A stretch of DNA of 39,573 nucleotides from Paenibacillus solanacearum (GTDB lineage Bacteria > Bacillota > Bacilli > Paenibacillales > NBRC-103111), in NCBI RefSeq assembly GCF_910593845.1, contig NZ_CAJVAS010000055.1:1-39573 (forward strand), in the 5' to 3' direction. This document shows positions 23,457 to 31,546 of the stretch, in pieces. The notes under the pieces are model-generated. The model ran no database searches, was not told the DNA's origin, and worked only from the letters and a program-made list of their open reading frames with translations. How positions within the stretch are numbered: position 1 is the stretch's first letter; each line of letters opens with the position of its first letter. The translations under genes and the position numbers were made by a program.

Positions 23457-24377
23457 TCACTCCAGGGAGACATGTTTCAGCTTATCCGGATTCGTAACGA
23501 TGAGCAATCGGACAGGCCGCGAATCGCTGTCGAACTGGAAGGACAAGACCCCGAAGAGCTCGCCGTCCCTTTTCAACAGAAGGCCCGGCTGCCCGTTCAC
23601 GTCGACAAGCAGCTGATTGTTGGACCCAAGGCTTTTGGGTGCAATGCCTTGAAGAAAAGCAAGGATTCGTCCACTGCCGATAATCGGGAAAACAGCTGCC
23701 CTTACCTTGCCGCCGCCATCCATATACAATCGCGCCTCATTCGCCAGCATGCCGACAAACGGCTCGAAATTCCCGGTAAGCGCAGCGTTCATAAAGGAGC
23801 GTGCGAGCACCTCCGCTTGCTTGGCGTGCGAGGAACCGGCTTGAACATCTTCAATCGGCAGCACAATCGGCGCTTCACCTTCCTGCTTCCGAATCATCCC
23901 ATGGTTGATTTTTTGCTTCGCTCGGCTGTGCAGCTTCCGGCAGCTCTCATTGCTCTTGCCCAGCAGCTCCGCAATGTCACGATAATCATAGTCGAGCGTC
24001 TCCCGAAGGATGAAGACAGCCCGCTCCAACGGCGACAGCTGTTCAAGAAGGACGAGAAGCGCGTAGGAGATCGATTCCGTACGCACCGCCATTTCCTCCG
24101 GAATTTCCACCGCACTATGCACCTCCGGCTCCGGCAGCCAAGGTCCGATATACACTTCACGTGTTCTGCGGGCCGATTTCAACCCATTGATGCACCGGTT
24201 GGTAACCATTTTTAGTAAATAAGCCCTAACATGCAAGATCTGACCGACACGCTTTTTCTCCAGCTCAGCAAACACGTCTTGCACCATATCTTCGGCATCC
24301 GTTAGTGAACCCAGCATCCTGTAAGCGATGCTGCTCAGCAGCGGTTTATACTCTCTATATAAAGCGGTTGTATCCAT
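23457..24377 (-). CDS. ECF41-family (SigJ-type) sigma factor with SnoaL-like C-terminal domain
   Basis: An extracytoplasmic-function sigma factor that carries its own regulatory domain instead of an anti-sigma factor. Region 2 (YREYKPLLSSIAYRMLGSLTDAEDMVQDVF, about 7-36), region 4 (LSPLERAVFILRETLDYDYRDIAELLGKS, about 114-142), then a SnoaL-like domain (about 185-300). The three ECF41 signatures are all visible: WLPEP at 80-84, DGGGK at 220-224 and NPDKL at 296-300. Length 306 fits. AAGGTGG lies nine bases before the ATG. The nearest downstream gene, azoR, has a matching promoter. The signal sensed by this class is not known to me. Confidence 0.92.
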   Translation of the reverse strand: MDTTALYREYKPLLSSIAYRMLGSLTDAEDMVQDVFAELEKKRVGQILHVRAYLLKMVTNRCINGLKSARRTREVYIGPWLPEPEVHSAVEIPEEMAVRTESISYALLVLLEQLSPLERAVFILRETLDYDYRDIAELLGKSNESCRKLHSRAKQKINHGMIRKQEGEAPIVLPIEDVQAGSSHAKQAEVLARSFMNAALTGNFEPFVGMLANEARLYMDGGGKVRAAVFPIIGSGRILAFLQGIAPKSLGSNNQLLVDVNGQPGLLLKRDGELFGVLSFQFDSDSRPVRLLIVTNPDKLKHVSLE

Positions 24378-24475
24378 TCTCGTCGCCCACCTTTATTCTC
24401 CGCAGGTTTCCACCTATTGTATCATAATGGACCCGGAATCCTTTCTTCATTTTACGATCGTTTGACAAATCCCGC

Positions 24476-24751
24476 ATGCGGCAATGTTTTTTTGTGGGCA
24501 CGGTACGGTCAATTGAATATGAGGAGGCTCAGGAAAAAGATAAAGACAAGTGGGGACTCTATACCCCAGGTTATGTGACTCAAGTTTTGGGGCTGGAGCA
24601 TATTGTAAATATTTACAGTTTTGTAATGGGTCTTTTCGCGTTGGACCGAGAGGGGAAGCTCTGGTTCGCAGAATCTTTTTTTAGAACGCATAAATCAATA
24701 CTTAACCTGGATGGAACATATCCAACCGAAGCCGACTCGCGTAGAGCTTAG
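24476..24751 (+). pseudogene. remnant of an RCC1-repeat-like gene
   Basis: A 91-codon frame without a ribosome site. The middle reads like an RCC1 blade: YVTQVLGLEHIVNIYSFVMG, then LFALDREGKLWF (the usual form being V-x-GL-x-x-VV-x-I followed by ALK-x-DGTVW). Only one such unit is present and both ends are unrelated, so this looks like a decayed fragment of a larger repeat protein. It could still be a small expressed gene. Confidence 0.4.
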
Positions 24752-24802
24752 GCCTGATTCGGAATAACGGTGACTAACCGCTAAATCGTAAGGAAATGTG
24801 AG

Positions 24803-24843
24803 AAAAGGCGATTTCCGGTACATGCCGGACAATCGCCTTTTTC
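24803..24843. terminator. bidirectional terminator
   Basis: Stem AAAAGGCGATT with AATCGCCTTTTT, with an inner CCGG pairing around a six-base loop. A-rich before and T-rich after, so active in both directions between the RCC1-like remnant and the minus-strand lamin-tail/PHP gene. Confidence 0.85.
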
Positions 24844-24902
24844 GCAACACCTATGTTCCCGTTAACTCAGAAGACTCTTTACAAGTGAGCCGCAATCATA
24901 TC

Positions 24903-27900
24903 TCAGTTCGGATACTGGCTGGATGAGACCGAGCCAGGTGTAGGGGGCTGGTCGTAATTCAGCTTGTTATTCGCATACGTGCCGTCTGTAGGATAAGAGA
25001 ACATAATGCTCTTATTCTCTTGCGTCGTGTCCAGTTTCAGATCCAGTCCGCTGCTGTACTCGGACATCGTTACAATATCCCCATTATCCTTGATGATCCA
25101 TACTTGCCGAGCACCCCCGCCGTTAACCAGATAGCCGGAAGGTCCTTCTTCGCTTGTGGAAACCGAGTATATTTGACTGCTCGTTAGACTGGTACCAAAA
25201 TTACTATTGAAATCCGATACGGTCAAAGATGTGTTTTGCGGATTTTTGAACCATATGATACCCGCAGAATGGGATGGAATGTTGAACGTACCGGAAATAT
25301 CGAACGTATATCGGCTCGATCCCGTAGTAGGCCCAATGGTAATCTTGTACCCTGATAAATTAATCGTATTTTTTGAGTTGTTGTAAATCTCAGCAAAATC
25401 ATACAATTCGTATTGAGAGTTGTTAGGATCGGCGCCGTTGGTTGTGTTAACTCCAAGTTCGGTTATGATTAGCTCGGGAACGACCGCTTTACCGACCAAA
25501 TAACGTGCTGGGCTACCCGGAATCGTTACTCTCGCTATAATCGTGTAGTTGCCTGTTATGCCTGGATTCCATTCGAGAGATGCCGTTCCCGTCGCTCCCG
25601 CTCCAATGGAAGAAATCGTCGTCGATCCTTTCGGCGTGCCGCTGATGGTATCTTTATAGAAGTCTACGATCACATTCGACATGGAGGATCCGCTCGTGTT
25701 CTTTACATTGGCGTTTACTTTGACAGGTACTCCGCTGACACTTGAAGCCTTCAAGTCCATGGACAATTGTGCCGGTATTGGATCTTCGATCCAGATCGGA
25801 GCCGTCACCGCCCAATCGCCGTCGGCCTGATCCACACGAATGAAATAATATTTGTAATTCGGTGAGAGTGTTGTGGAAAACGATACTTTATTGGTCGAAT
25901 ACGTCTGGGAGGCAACGACCGTTCCTCCATTAGCAATAACGGATATTTTGGAAATATTGTCCGCGTTTTGATTGTACACATCCACCTTCACTGCCAGACT
26001 GGACTGCCCTGTAAGTCTGGACCCCATATCCTTCCCGTTGATCCGGTAGTTGATTCTAATGTCGGAATCACCCCAGGACGCATACGTTCTTCTGGCGCGT
26101 ATCGCATCGAATAGAGCATCCCGGTTCAGCCTTGGCGCCAAGATGACGGTTCTATTGTTATCGCGTGTGATCCAATTCGCACTATGATTGTCGCCGTTGT
26201 TGGTAGGTGCGACATGCCAGCCTTTATCCAAAGCATGTATATACGTATCGTACTGCTCCTTAGGATCATTGATTTCAATTAACGCGACCTGATTATCCCG
26301 CTCCGGCGTCCAGTAATCCCATTTCTTCGTATTATCCCACTCCGTAAGCATCGGATGGTTAAATTGGGCGAACCCAGCCGGGGACTGATTCAGTTTGTCG
26401 AGAAAGGCAGGCATATTCATCTTCAGATTCTCCTTATACTCGAACCAGTCCGTGTTAAACACATTCATGTGTCCCCAGCGCCCGGTTGGGTTATGCCAAG
26501 TCATCTCATAGCCCGCAATAGAAACGTATTTATTCTCATTGTAATAGTAGTCGGCCTTCTGCTTCAAATCTGTCCACTCGGTGCTATTCGCCCAGTCATT
26601 GACATTGTCGAAATAATGGGAATGATCCGTGACGGCAAAGAAGTCAGCATGCCCTTTATCTCTAGCCCACAGATAGGCATCATTCGGCGTTTGCACACCG
26701 TCTGAATAACTGGTATGACTGTGCAGTTGACCATAAAACATGTTGTAAGGCTCTCCCGGCGTCGCGTACTGATCGTTGGCTACCTTTCTCATCATCTTCG
26801 TGTTCGTGACCGGGTAATCGTATAAGATGCTTCGATCCTCAAAGCTGGCGTCTGTTGTAGTCCCGGCATCGTTATAGCTGGCGGAGCATATAACTGTGCC
26901 CGAGCTATTCAGAATTTCATAAGTATTCGGTCCAGCACTATTCCACAAACCGCTGTATGTACCCAAATCCAACTTATAAAGCTGTGTGCTGGACAGATTT
27001 GTATTGTAGTGGTTATTGAAATCGGCAGTCGTATACCCTGTTGAAAGATTATTGAATATCCATACGGCTGCATAACCTTTGGCCGGTAGCGTGAACGATC
27101 CGAACGTCCATGTGATTGAATCATTCACTCGCTTGAACTTGTACCCCGACAAATTAATGTCGGATGTCGTATTGTTATACAGCTCAATATATTCAAACCC
27201 GTCGTCAACAGGATTCGGCATCATCTCGGTAATCCAGATGCTTGGCGCTTCTGCTGCCGTATACGAACCGCCAGGTGAAGGAGCGGAACCTCTTGCAACC
27301 TTCCGCATGGTTTTGTTGCCATCGTTTAAATATTGCGGGAATTCATACACTGCACTTTTGTTCTCTCCGCCGTCCACTGTCGTGCCAGTGTCATTGCCGG
27401 TTTGATCGTTATAAGCAGCCCTGCTGACTTCCGTACCGCTATCGGATTTGAGCACAATGGACTTCAGACCTGTGTTCTCAAGTCCCGTACCGGCGCCTAC
27501 GGCACGAACGTCAAGGATGTAAATTTGCGAATCTGGTATGCTGATGCTGAAGTTAGCCTTGAAATCAGCTTTCGTCTTGCCTACGGAGTCGTTCTGGAAT
27601 ATCCAGATCACCTCAACCGCTCCGGCCGCCAGCGTCTGACTGGTAGTCATGTCCCATACTTTCGTTGAAGCGCCAACTCTTTCATAGTCAACCTTGTAAT
27701 TAGCAAGATCAACGGAGGAAGATGAGTTGTTCTTGATCTCGATAAATTCATAAGCCTCTATTCCTGTTGAATTGGGGTGAATTTCTGTGATCGTAAGAAC
27801 AGGCGTCACAGCGGCAAATACGCTAACTGTAGTCGCCGAGGACAAGGAGATAAGAATGCCTGCAACCATAGCCAACCATGCAAACAACCGCAAATGTTTC

Positions 27901-27923
27901 TTCGATTTCAAAATCTCTAACAT
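24903..27923 (-). CDS. secreted lamin-tail-domain and PHP (CehA/McbA-type) protein
   Basis: A 1006-residue exported protein. A signal peptide (residues 1-37, ending VSVFA) is followed by two lamin-tail domains (about 40-190 and 225-370), a PHP-type metallohydrolase domain (about 395-640) with HxH in GQLHSHTSYSDG, VTDHSHYF, GYEMTWHN and QFNHP, a CARDB-like beta domain (about 720-800), and a third lamin-tail domain (about 820-970). PHP/CehA proteins hydrolyse phosphoesters or carbamates; the substrate here is unknown. The lamin-tail domains probably attach it to a polymer or surface. AAAGGAGG lies seven bases before the ATG at 27923. The binding lipoprotein gene upstream may share a transcript. 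Confidence 0.85.
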   Translation of the reverse strand: MLEILKSKKHLRLFAWLAMVAGILISLSSATTVSVFAAVTPVLTITEIHPNSTGIEAYEFIEIKNNSSSSVDLANYKVDYERVGASTKVWDMTTSQTLAAGAVEVIWIFQNDSVGKTKADFKANFSISIPDSQIYILDVRAVGAGTGLENTGLKSIVLKSDSGTEVSRAAYNDQTGNDTGTTVDGGENKSAVYEFPQYLNDGNKTMRKVARGSAPSPGGSYTAAEAPSIWITEMMPNPVDDGFEYIELYNNTTSDINLSGYKFKRVNDSITWTFGSFTLPAKGYAAVWIFNNLSTGYTTADFNNHYNTNLSSTQLYKLDLGTYSGLWNSAGPNTYEILNSSGTVICSASYNDAGTTTDASFEDRSILYDYPVTNTKMMRKVANDQYATPGEPYNMFYGQLHSHTSYSDGVQTPNDAYLWARDKGHADFFAVTDHSHYFDNVNDWANSTEWTDLKQKADYYYNENKYVSIAGYEMTWHNPTGRWGHMNVFNTDWFEYKENLKMNMPAFLDKLNQSPAGFAQFNHPMLTEWDNTKKWDYWTPERDNQVALIEINDPKEQYDTYIHALDKGWHVAPTNNGDNHSANWITRDNNRTVILAPRLNRDALFDAIRARRTYASWGDSDIRINYRINGKDMGSRLTGQSSLAVKVDVYNQNADNISKISVIANGGTVVASQTYSTNKVSFSTTLSPNYKYYFIRVDQADGDWAVTAPIWIEDPIPAQLSMDLKASSVSGVPVKVNANVKNTSGSSMSNVIVDFYKDTISGTPKGSTTISSIGAGATGTASLEWNPGITGNYTIIARVTIPGSPARYLVGKAVVPELIITELGVNTTNGADPNNSQYELYDFAEIYNNSKNTINLSGYKITIGPTTGSSRYTFDISGTFNIPSHSAGIIWFKNPQNTSLTVSDFNSNFGTSLTSSQIYSVSTSEEGPSGYLVNGGGARQVWIIKDNGDIVTMSEYSSGLDLKLDTTQENKSIMFSYPTDGTYANNKLNYDQPPTPGSVSSSQYPN

Positions 27924-28007
27924 TAGGAGTCCTCCTTTAAATGTTGAGTGCCAGGGCCCAAGAATCTGAACGTTGAACACGTGGAACCGCTTACAAAATA
28001 GCCTTTA

Positions 28008-28042
28008 ACTTTGGCCAAGCCATCTTTCAGCTTGGCCAAAGT
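28008..28042 (-). repeat. strong inverted repeat between lipoprotein and lamin-tail/PHP genes
   Basis: A perfect 13-base inverted repeat (ACTTTGGCCAAGC with its complement) around a nine-base loop. No T tract follows on either strand, so it is not a standard terminator; on the minus-strand transcript it sits 26 bases after the binding-protein stop. An intercistronic stem that protects the upstream mRNA and lowers downstream expression is a plausible reading. Confidence 0.6.
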
Positions 28043-28067
28043 GAATATGGCAGAACCAGAAGGAATT

Positions 28068-29351
28068 CTACTTGGCTGCTTCTGTCAATAAATAGTTTTT
28101 GGTCAGCTCCTCAGCATCCCGCAAGGCTGTATTCACATCTTTCTTGCCTTTAATAACGTTCTCGAATTCTGTATTCAGGATCGATTGAGCCTTAGGCTGG
28201 TGCTTGGAAAAAACAGGTGTCGGAGCCGGCTTGCTCTTAAAGATCCCCGGGATATTTTTCCCTTTCAGCTCTGGAATATCTTGCCCAAACATTTGTACAT
28301 ATTTTGCATCTTTCAAGACGGATACACGTGCTGTCTGCTTGACCATGATGGATTGAACTTCGTCGGAGAACAACACTTCCATAACTCGAATTTGATCGTC
28401 CTTGTGTTTGCTTGTTTTGATAGGAATCGCTATATGCAGATCGTCCATACCAAAGGTATTGGGCTTGTCCTTGTAGCTCGGGAACTGGACGACGTCCCAT
28501 TTCAGATCAGGGTTTTCCGGGAACCGCAGAAACAAATTAACAGTCGCCTCCATTGCTACCGTCATATCTTTAATAAACCTGTTCCACGATGCCGCACCGC
28601 CATTAATATATTCATTTCCGGGTATTGAGAAAATATCCCTACCTGTCTCAAACGCTTGTTTATACGGTTCGCTGTTGATGAGTACTTTGTTCGTACCTGG
28701 CTCGACGTGGACCAGCGATAGCGGGAATGTTAATCGGGATACACTGTCTACTTCTAGACCATGGAATTTGGTTCCGTTGTCAGTTCGGGTCACTTTCTTG
28801 GCAAGCTCGATCGTATCCCCCCACGTCATCCCATCTTTAGGGTAAGGGATCCCAAACTTATCGAATATGTCCTTGTTGTAATAAAGCGCATTCAAATTAT
28901 TGCTGTACGGCAGGGCGTAAAGCTCCTTCTTATCCGAGATGGAACGAATCGCATCCAATGCGCGGGGCTCAAACTTGCCTAAATCGAAATTTAGCTTTTT
29001 AGCCAGTGGAGTAATATCGCTGTAAACGTCCAAATCCAAATATTTGGACATATTGCCATTGTATGTGACGAAAAAGTCTACCGATTCTCCAGCAGCAATC
29101 AAGTCTGGCAAATCACTCTTCGAAACATGATTCTCTACCGTAATGTGTGGATACTTTTTCTTTACCGGATCTGTAATTAATGTTTTAAAATCCGCTTCAG
29201 ATAAATAGTTGCCGCTTTGATACAGAGTTAATGTGACCGGCTCGAATTTCTCTGGTTGTACTTCCGCAGTAGGTTGCTCCGCTGTCTTGGTGGAGCAGCC
29301 GGTTACTGCCACCATCATACTTAAACTTGCAATAACAATCGACTTTTTCAT
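28068..29351 (-). CDS. extracellular solute-binding lipoprotein, family 1 (sugar-type)
   Basis: A 427-residue ABC-transporter binding protein. The lipobox is VAVTGCS with Cys at residue 19. The mature part begins VTLTLYQSGNYLSEADF and has the family-1 signature region ALPYSNNLNALYYNKDIFDKFGI (about 165-187), the usual hinge of carbohydrate-binding members. GGGGGAAG lies a few bases before the ATG. No permease or ATPase gene is present nearby, so the partner transporter must lie elsewhere. The position directly upstream of the secreted lamin-tail/PHP gene suggests the two act on the same external substrate, but this is inference. Confidence 0.88.
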   Translation of the reverse strand: MKKSIVIASLSMMVAVTGCSTKTAEQPTAEVQPEKFEPVTLTLYQSGNYLSEADFKTLITDPVKKKYPHITVENHVSKSDLPDLIAAGESVDFFVTYNGNMSKYLDLDVYSDITPLAKKLNFDLGKFEPRALDAIRSISDKKELYALPYSNNLNALYYNKDIFDKFGIPYPKDGMTWGDTIELAKKVTRTDNGTKFHGLEVDSVSRLTFPLSLVHVEPGTNKVLINSEPYKQAFETGRDIFSIPGNEYINGGAASWNRFIKDMTVAMEATVNLFLRFPENPDLKWDVVQFPSYKDKPNTFGMDDLHIAIPIKTSKHKDDQIRVMEVLFSDEVQSIMVKQTARVSVLKDAKYVQMFGQDIPELKGKNIPGIFKSKPAPTPVFSKHQPKAQSILNTEFENVIKGKKDVNTALRDAEELTKNYLLTEAAK

Positions 29352-29411
29352 TTTCTTCCCCCAATTTTGAATTTTACAAACTTCATTTTGAAACTTTAAT
29401 TCATGTAAATG

Positions 29412-29463
29412 ATGATTTCAATCATTATTTTTAAATTATATTTCATTAATCGAATTTTGAAAA
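29412..29463 (-). promoter_or_regulatory. promoter of the binding lipoprotein gene with a palindrome
   Basis: On the minus strand TTTTCA (29458-29463), 17 bases, then TATAAT (29435-29440). Just downstream, near the expected start of transcription, lies a perfect palindrome with half-site ATGATT and two central bases (29412-29425), a possible operator. The palindrome is AT-rich and could be chance. Confidence 0.5.
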
Positions 29464-29494
29464 GGGTATCACTACATTTTTTTATTTTAATTGT

Positions 29495-29546
29495 AAAAAA
29501 AAACGTTCCAACTGATCGGAGGTTCCAGACGACCTGTTGAAACGTA
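29495..29546 (-). terminator. terminator of the tetR-DUF4267-DUF2269 operon
   Basis: On the minus strand ACGTTTCAAC pairs with GTTGGAACGT (one G-T pair), enclosing an inner AGGT/ACCT pairing, followed by nine T residues. It starts 39 bases after the stop of the last gene at 29586. Confidence 0.85.
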
Positions 29547-29585
29547 AAATATCAAAAGTAGACTTTTTATAAATGGATCAAGCTC

Positions 29586-30032
29586 TTAGAACGGCTTAAA
29601 CACCATTAGGATAATAGAGATAAATACTGCTAGATTAGCAATCCCCTCCAACCACGCAGAGCGTCTGCGACTTTGTCGATAAGTATCAGGTAAGGATTCA
29701 CCTTGCGTTTGCTGCAGCAGCACAAGTTGCTTCCTCATGCCGGAGGGAAGCATGACGGCCACAATAATCAGAATAACAAAGAAGAGTGCAATGGAGACTA
29801 CATACCACATCTCCCGAAAAAGATAAGTTTGAAGGAAGCCGAGACCCAGTCCAGATAAGATAAGTAGCGTACCTCCTATTTTAGGCAAGATTGCTAACTT
29901 ATCTTGTAAAGCTAACCCAAATTTAGCCTGACCTGTCGTTCGAACACCGCTCATAATGAGTGGAGTGCCCATGATTGCAACTATTGCCGTTACGGCGGAT
30001 AGGATATGAATGAATAACAAATACGTGTACAT
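29586..30032 (-). CDS. DUF2269-like small membrane protein
   Basis: A 148-residue protein with four hydrophobic helices (about 4-25, 46-68, 74-95 and 126-146). The opening YLLFIHILSAVTAIVAIMG, with His in the first helix, matches the DUF2269 plan, and the protein encoded at 12009-12434 has the same layout. No enzyme motif. AAGGAGG lies 11 bases before the ATG. It is the last gene of an operon with a DUF4267-like protein and a TetR regulator. Function unknown; such small membrane proteins beside TetR genes often answer to membrane-active compounds, but nothing here proves it. Confidence 0.68.
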   Translation of the reverse strand: MYTYLLFIHILSAVTAIVAIMGTPLIMSGVRTTGQAKFGLALQDKLAILPKIGGTLLILSGLGLGFLQTYLFREMWYVVSIALFFVILIIVAVMLPSGMRKQLVLLQQTQGESLPDTYRQSRRRSAWLEGIANLAVFISIILMVFKPF

Positions 30033-30074
30033 GGTTGAGGTTACCTCCTTGATTCTGAATGGGATGGAATGGCG

Positions 30075-30488
30075 TCATATACTCGCTGTTTTGGTTCGCT
30101 GTTCTTCTCGATACAACATACCACCAACAACAAGTCCGTATAACGCAGTAACAATATGAATCCAAGAGGGTGTTTTATCTCCTGCATTCATAATGACCAA
30201 TATTGCATCAATGGTAGGCATTAGAATGGAAGTTAACATCACAACAAGTAATGCTTTTCTCATACGAAATAACATCAAGGCTAGTAGGAAGATACCAATA
30301 AACAAATCACGATCTGCTTTGATGTAAACAAGGTAGTTATCCGCAACGTCATGCAGTGGTAACCCGAAATCTCGGATTGCAGCTTCTGGCTGGACAAAAC
30401 CTCTTACTCCTAAATACAACATTAACAATGTAACAAGACCCACAAGCCAAAATGATACTGACTTTGGTCCCCAATAAAGCTTACTCAT
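30075..30488 (-). CDS. DUF4267-like four-helix membrane protein
   Basis: A 137-residue membrane protein with four hydrophobic helices (about 10-30, 55-75, 78-98 and 108-125). The loop between helices 1 and 2, FVQPEAAIRDFGLPLHDVADNYLVYIKADRDL, is typical of DUF4267-type proteins. No function is known to me. GGGAGG lies seven bases before the ATG. It sits between the TetR gene (51 bases upstream) and the DUF2269-like gene (42 bases downstream), so the three form an operon and this protein is probably under TetR control. Confidence 0.68.
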   Translation of the reverse strand: MSKLYWGPKSVSFWLVGLVTLLMLYLGVRGFVQPEAAIRDFGLPLHDVADNYLVYIKADRDLFIGIFLLALMLFRMRKALLVVMLTSILMPTIDAILVIMNAGDKTPSWIHIVTALYGLVVGGMLYREEQRTKTASI

Positions 30489-30539
30489 TTGTCTGCCTCC
30501 CTTTGTTTAGAACCCTTGTTCACTTCAGTCACGGAGATT

Positions 30540-31148
30540 TCATTTTAGAATCAACTTCATTAAGCGATCAACCTCGTTCTTCCAATTGCCATAGTCACCA
30601 GGGACATCCTGTAGCATCAGACCGGTTATGACCGACAAGTAGAAAAACAGCAGCTTATCCGGTTCACCTTCGCTAAACTCGCCGGCCTGTTGTCCTTGAT
30701 GGAACAACGGAACCAGTTGCCCGATCGTCCGGTCGGCCGGATAGGTCTCCAAGATTTGCTGTACCTGCTCTGGCATACCTTCCTCGATTTGGGCGTACCG
30801 TAGAAGCATGAAATACGCCTTATGGGTTTCATCCAGCATAGTCAACGTAAAAGCCCTTAATCGTTCCTTTGGTGAGCCAGGCAGCCGAGAGACGTCCGCC
30901 AAAGAGGATTCCGCTTCTTCTAGTGCTTCTTTCACGAGGATCGCAAAAAGCTCTTCTTTGGAGCTGAAATACCGGTAAGACAAACCTTGGCTGACACCAG
31001 CTTCTTCCGCGATCATGTTCATCTTGGCCGCCTGCAGCCCCCGCTTGGAAAACACTTTCAATGCTGCTTTCTTAATCTGTTCCCTTCGGTCGTCTGCTAA
31101 AGCCTCTGGCTTTGGGTTAAGTACTTTCTTCATCTTCGTCTCTTCCAT
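30540..31148 (-). CDS. TetR-family transcriptional regulator
   Basis: A 202-residue regulator, first gene of an operon with two small membrane proteins. The helix-turn-helix is at about 24-70: IKKAALKVFSKRGLQAAKMNMIAEEAGVSQ, then GLSYRYFSSKEELF. The C-terminal domain, with FTLTMLDETHKAYFMLLRYAQ, is helical and ligand-specific. The N terminus carries a 20-residue basic extension. Two starts are possible: ATG 31148 with AGGA 11 bases upstream, or ATG 31133 with GGAAGAG six bases upstream. It shares little with the pump repressor at 15697-16299 beyond the fold. No clear operator palindrome was found upstream. Confidence 0.85.
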   Translation of the reverse strand: MEETKMKKVLNPKPEALADDRREQIKKAALKVFSKRGLQAAKMNMIAEEAGVSQGLSYRYFSSKEELFAILVKEALEEAESSLADVSRLPGSPKERLRAFTLTMLDETHKAYFMLLRYAQIEEGMPEQVQQILETYPADRTIGQLVPLFHQGQQAGEFSEGEPDKLLFFYLSVITGLMLQDVPGDYGNWKNEVDRLMKLILK

Positions 31149-31417
31149 TCCGTTCTGCTTCCTCTCTGCTTATCATCGTTTGTTAAAGCACCTACGCTAT
31201 TTGAGTTGATTCTCGCACATTTCCCATAACCGTTACGAGGCTACGGGCCATCTTGTGCCCATGGAAGGCGGTCGTGATAATCCTCCCATGTCCGCTTTCT
31301 TTTTCATGAATGAACCGTTTATTCATTTTTCTTTATTAAGATATCTCGCGCGATGGAAAATGTCAATATTTATTTTGAAAGCTTACAAAAACGAACGGAA
31401 TTGATCTTACTCTAAAA
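31149..31417 (-). other. upstream region of the TetR operon
   Basis: No gene is visible. It must contain the promoter of the minus-strand TetR operon, but I see no clear -35/-10 pair or palindrome. AT content rises sharply near 31320-31420. Confidence 0.4.
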
Positions 31418-31453
31418 AAAATACAAAGCCCTGAAAAACAGGGCTTTGTATTT
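31418..31453. terminator. bidirectional terminator after the S-layer-type gene
   Basis: Stem AAATACAAAGCCCTG with CAGGGCTTTGTATTT and a five-A loop. It lies about 95 bases past the minus-strand stop at 31547. Confidence 0.85.
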
Positions 31454-31546
31454 ATAGAAACTTCTATGTACGAGCGTAAACCGCCAGCTCGTCATTGTGA
31501 TTCATACATTCATTCCGGTAGCTAGAAGTCAAAAGGCTTCTCAGAA

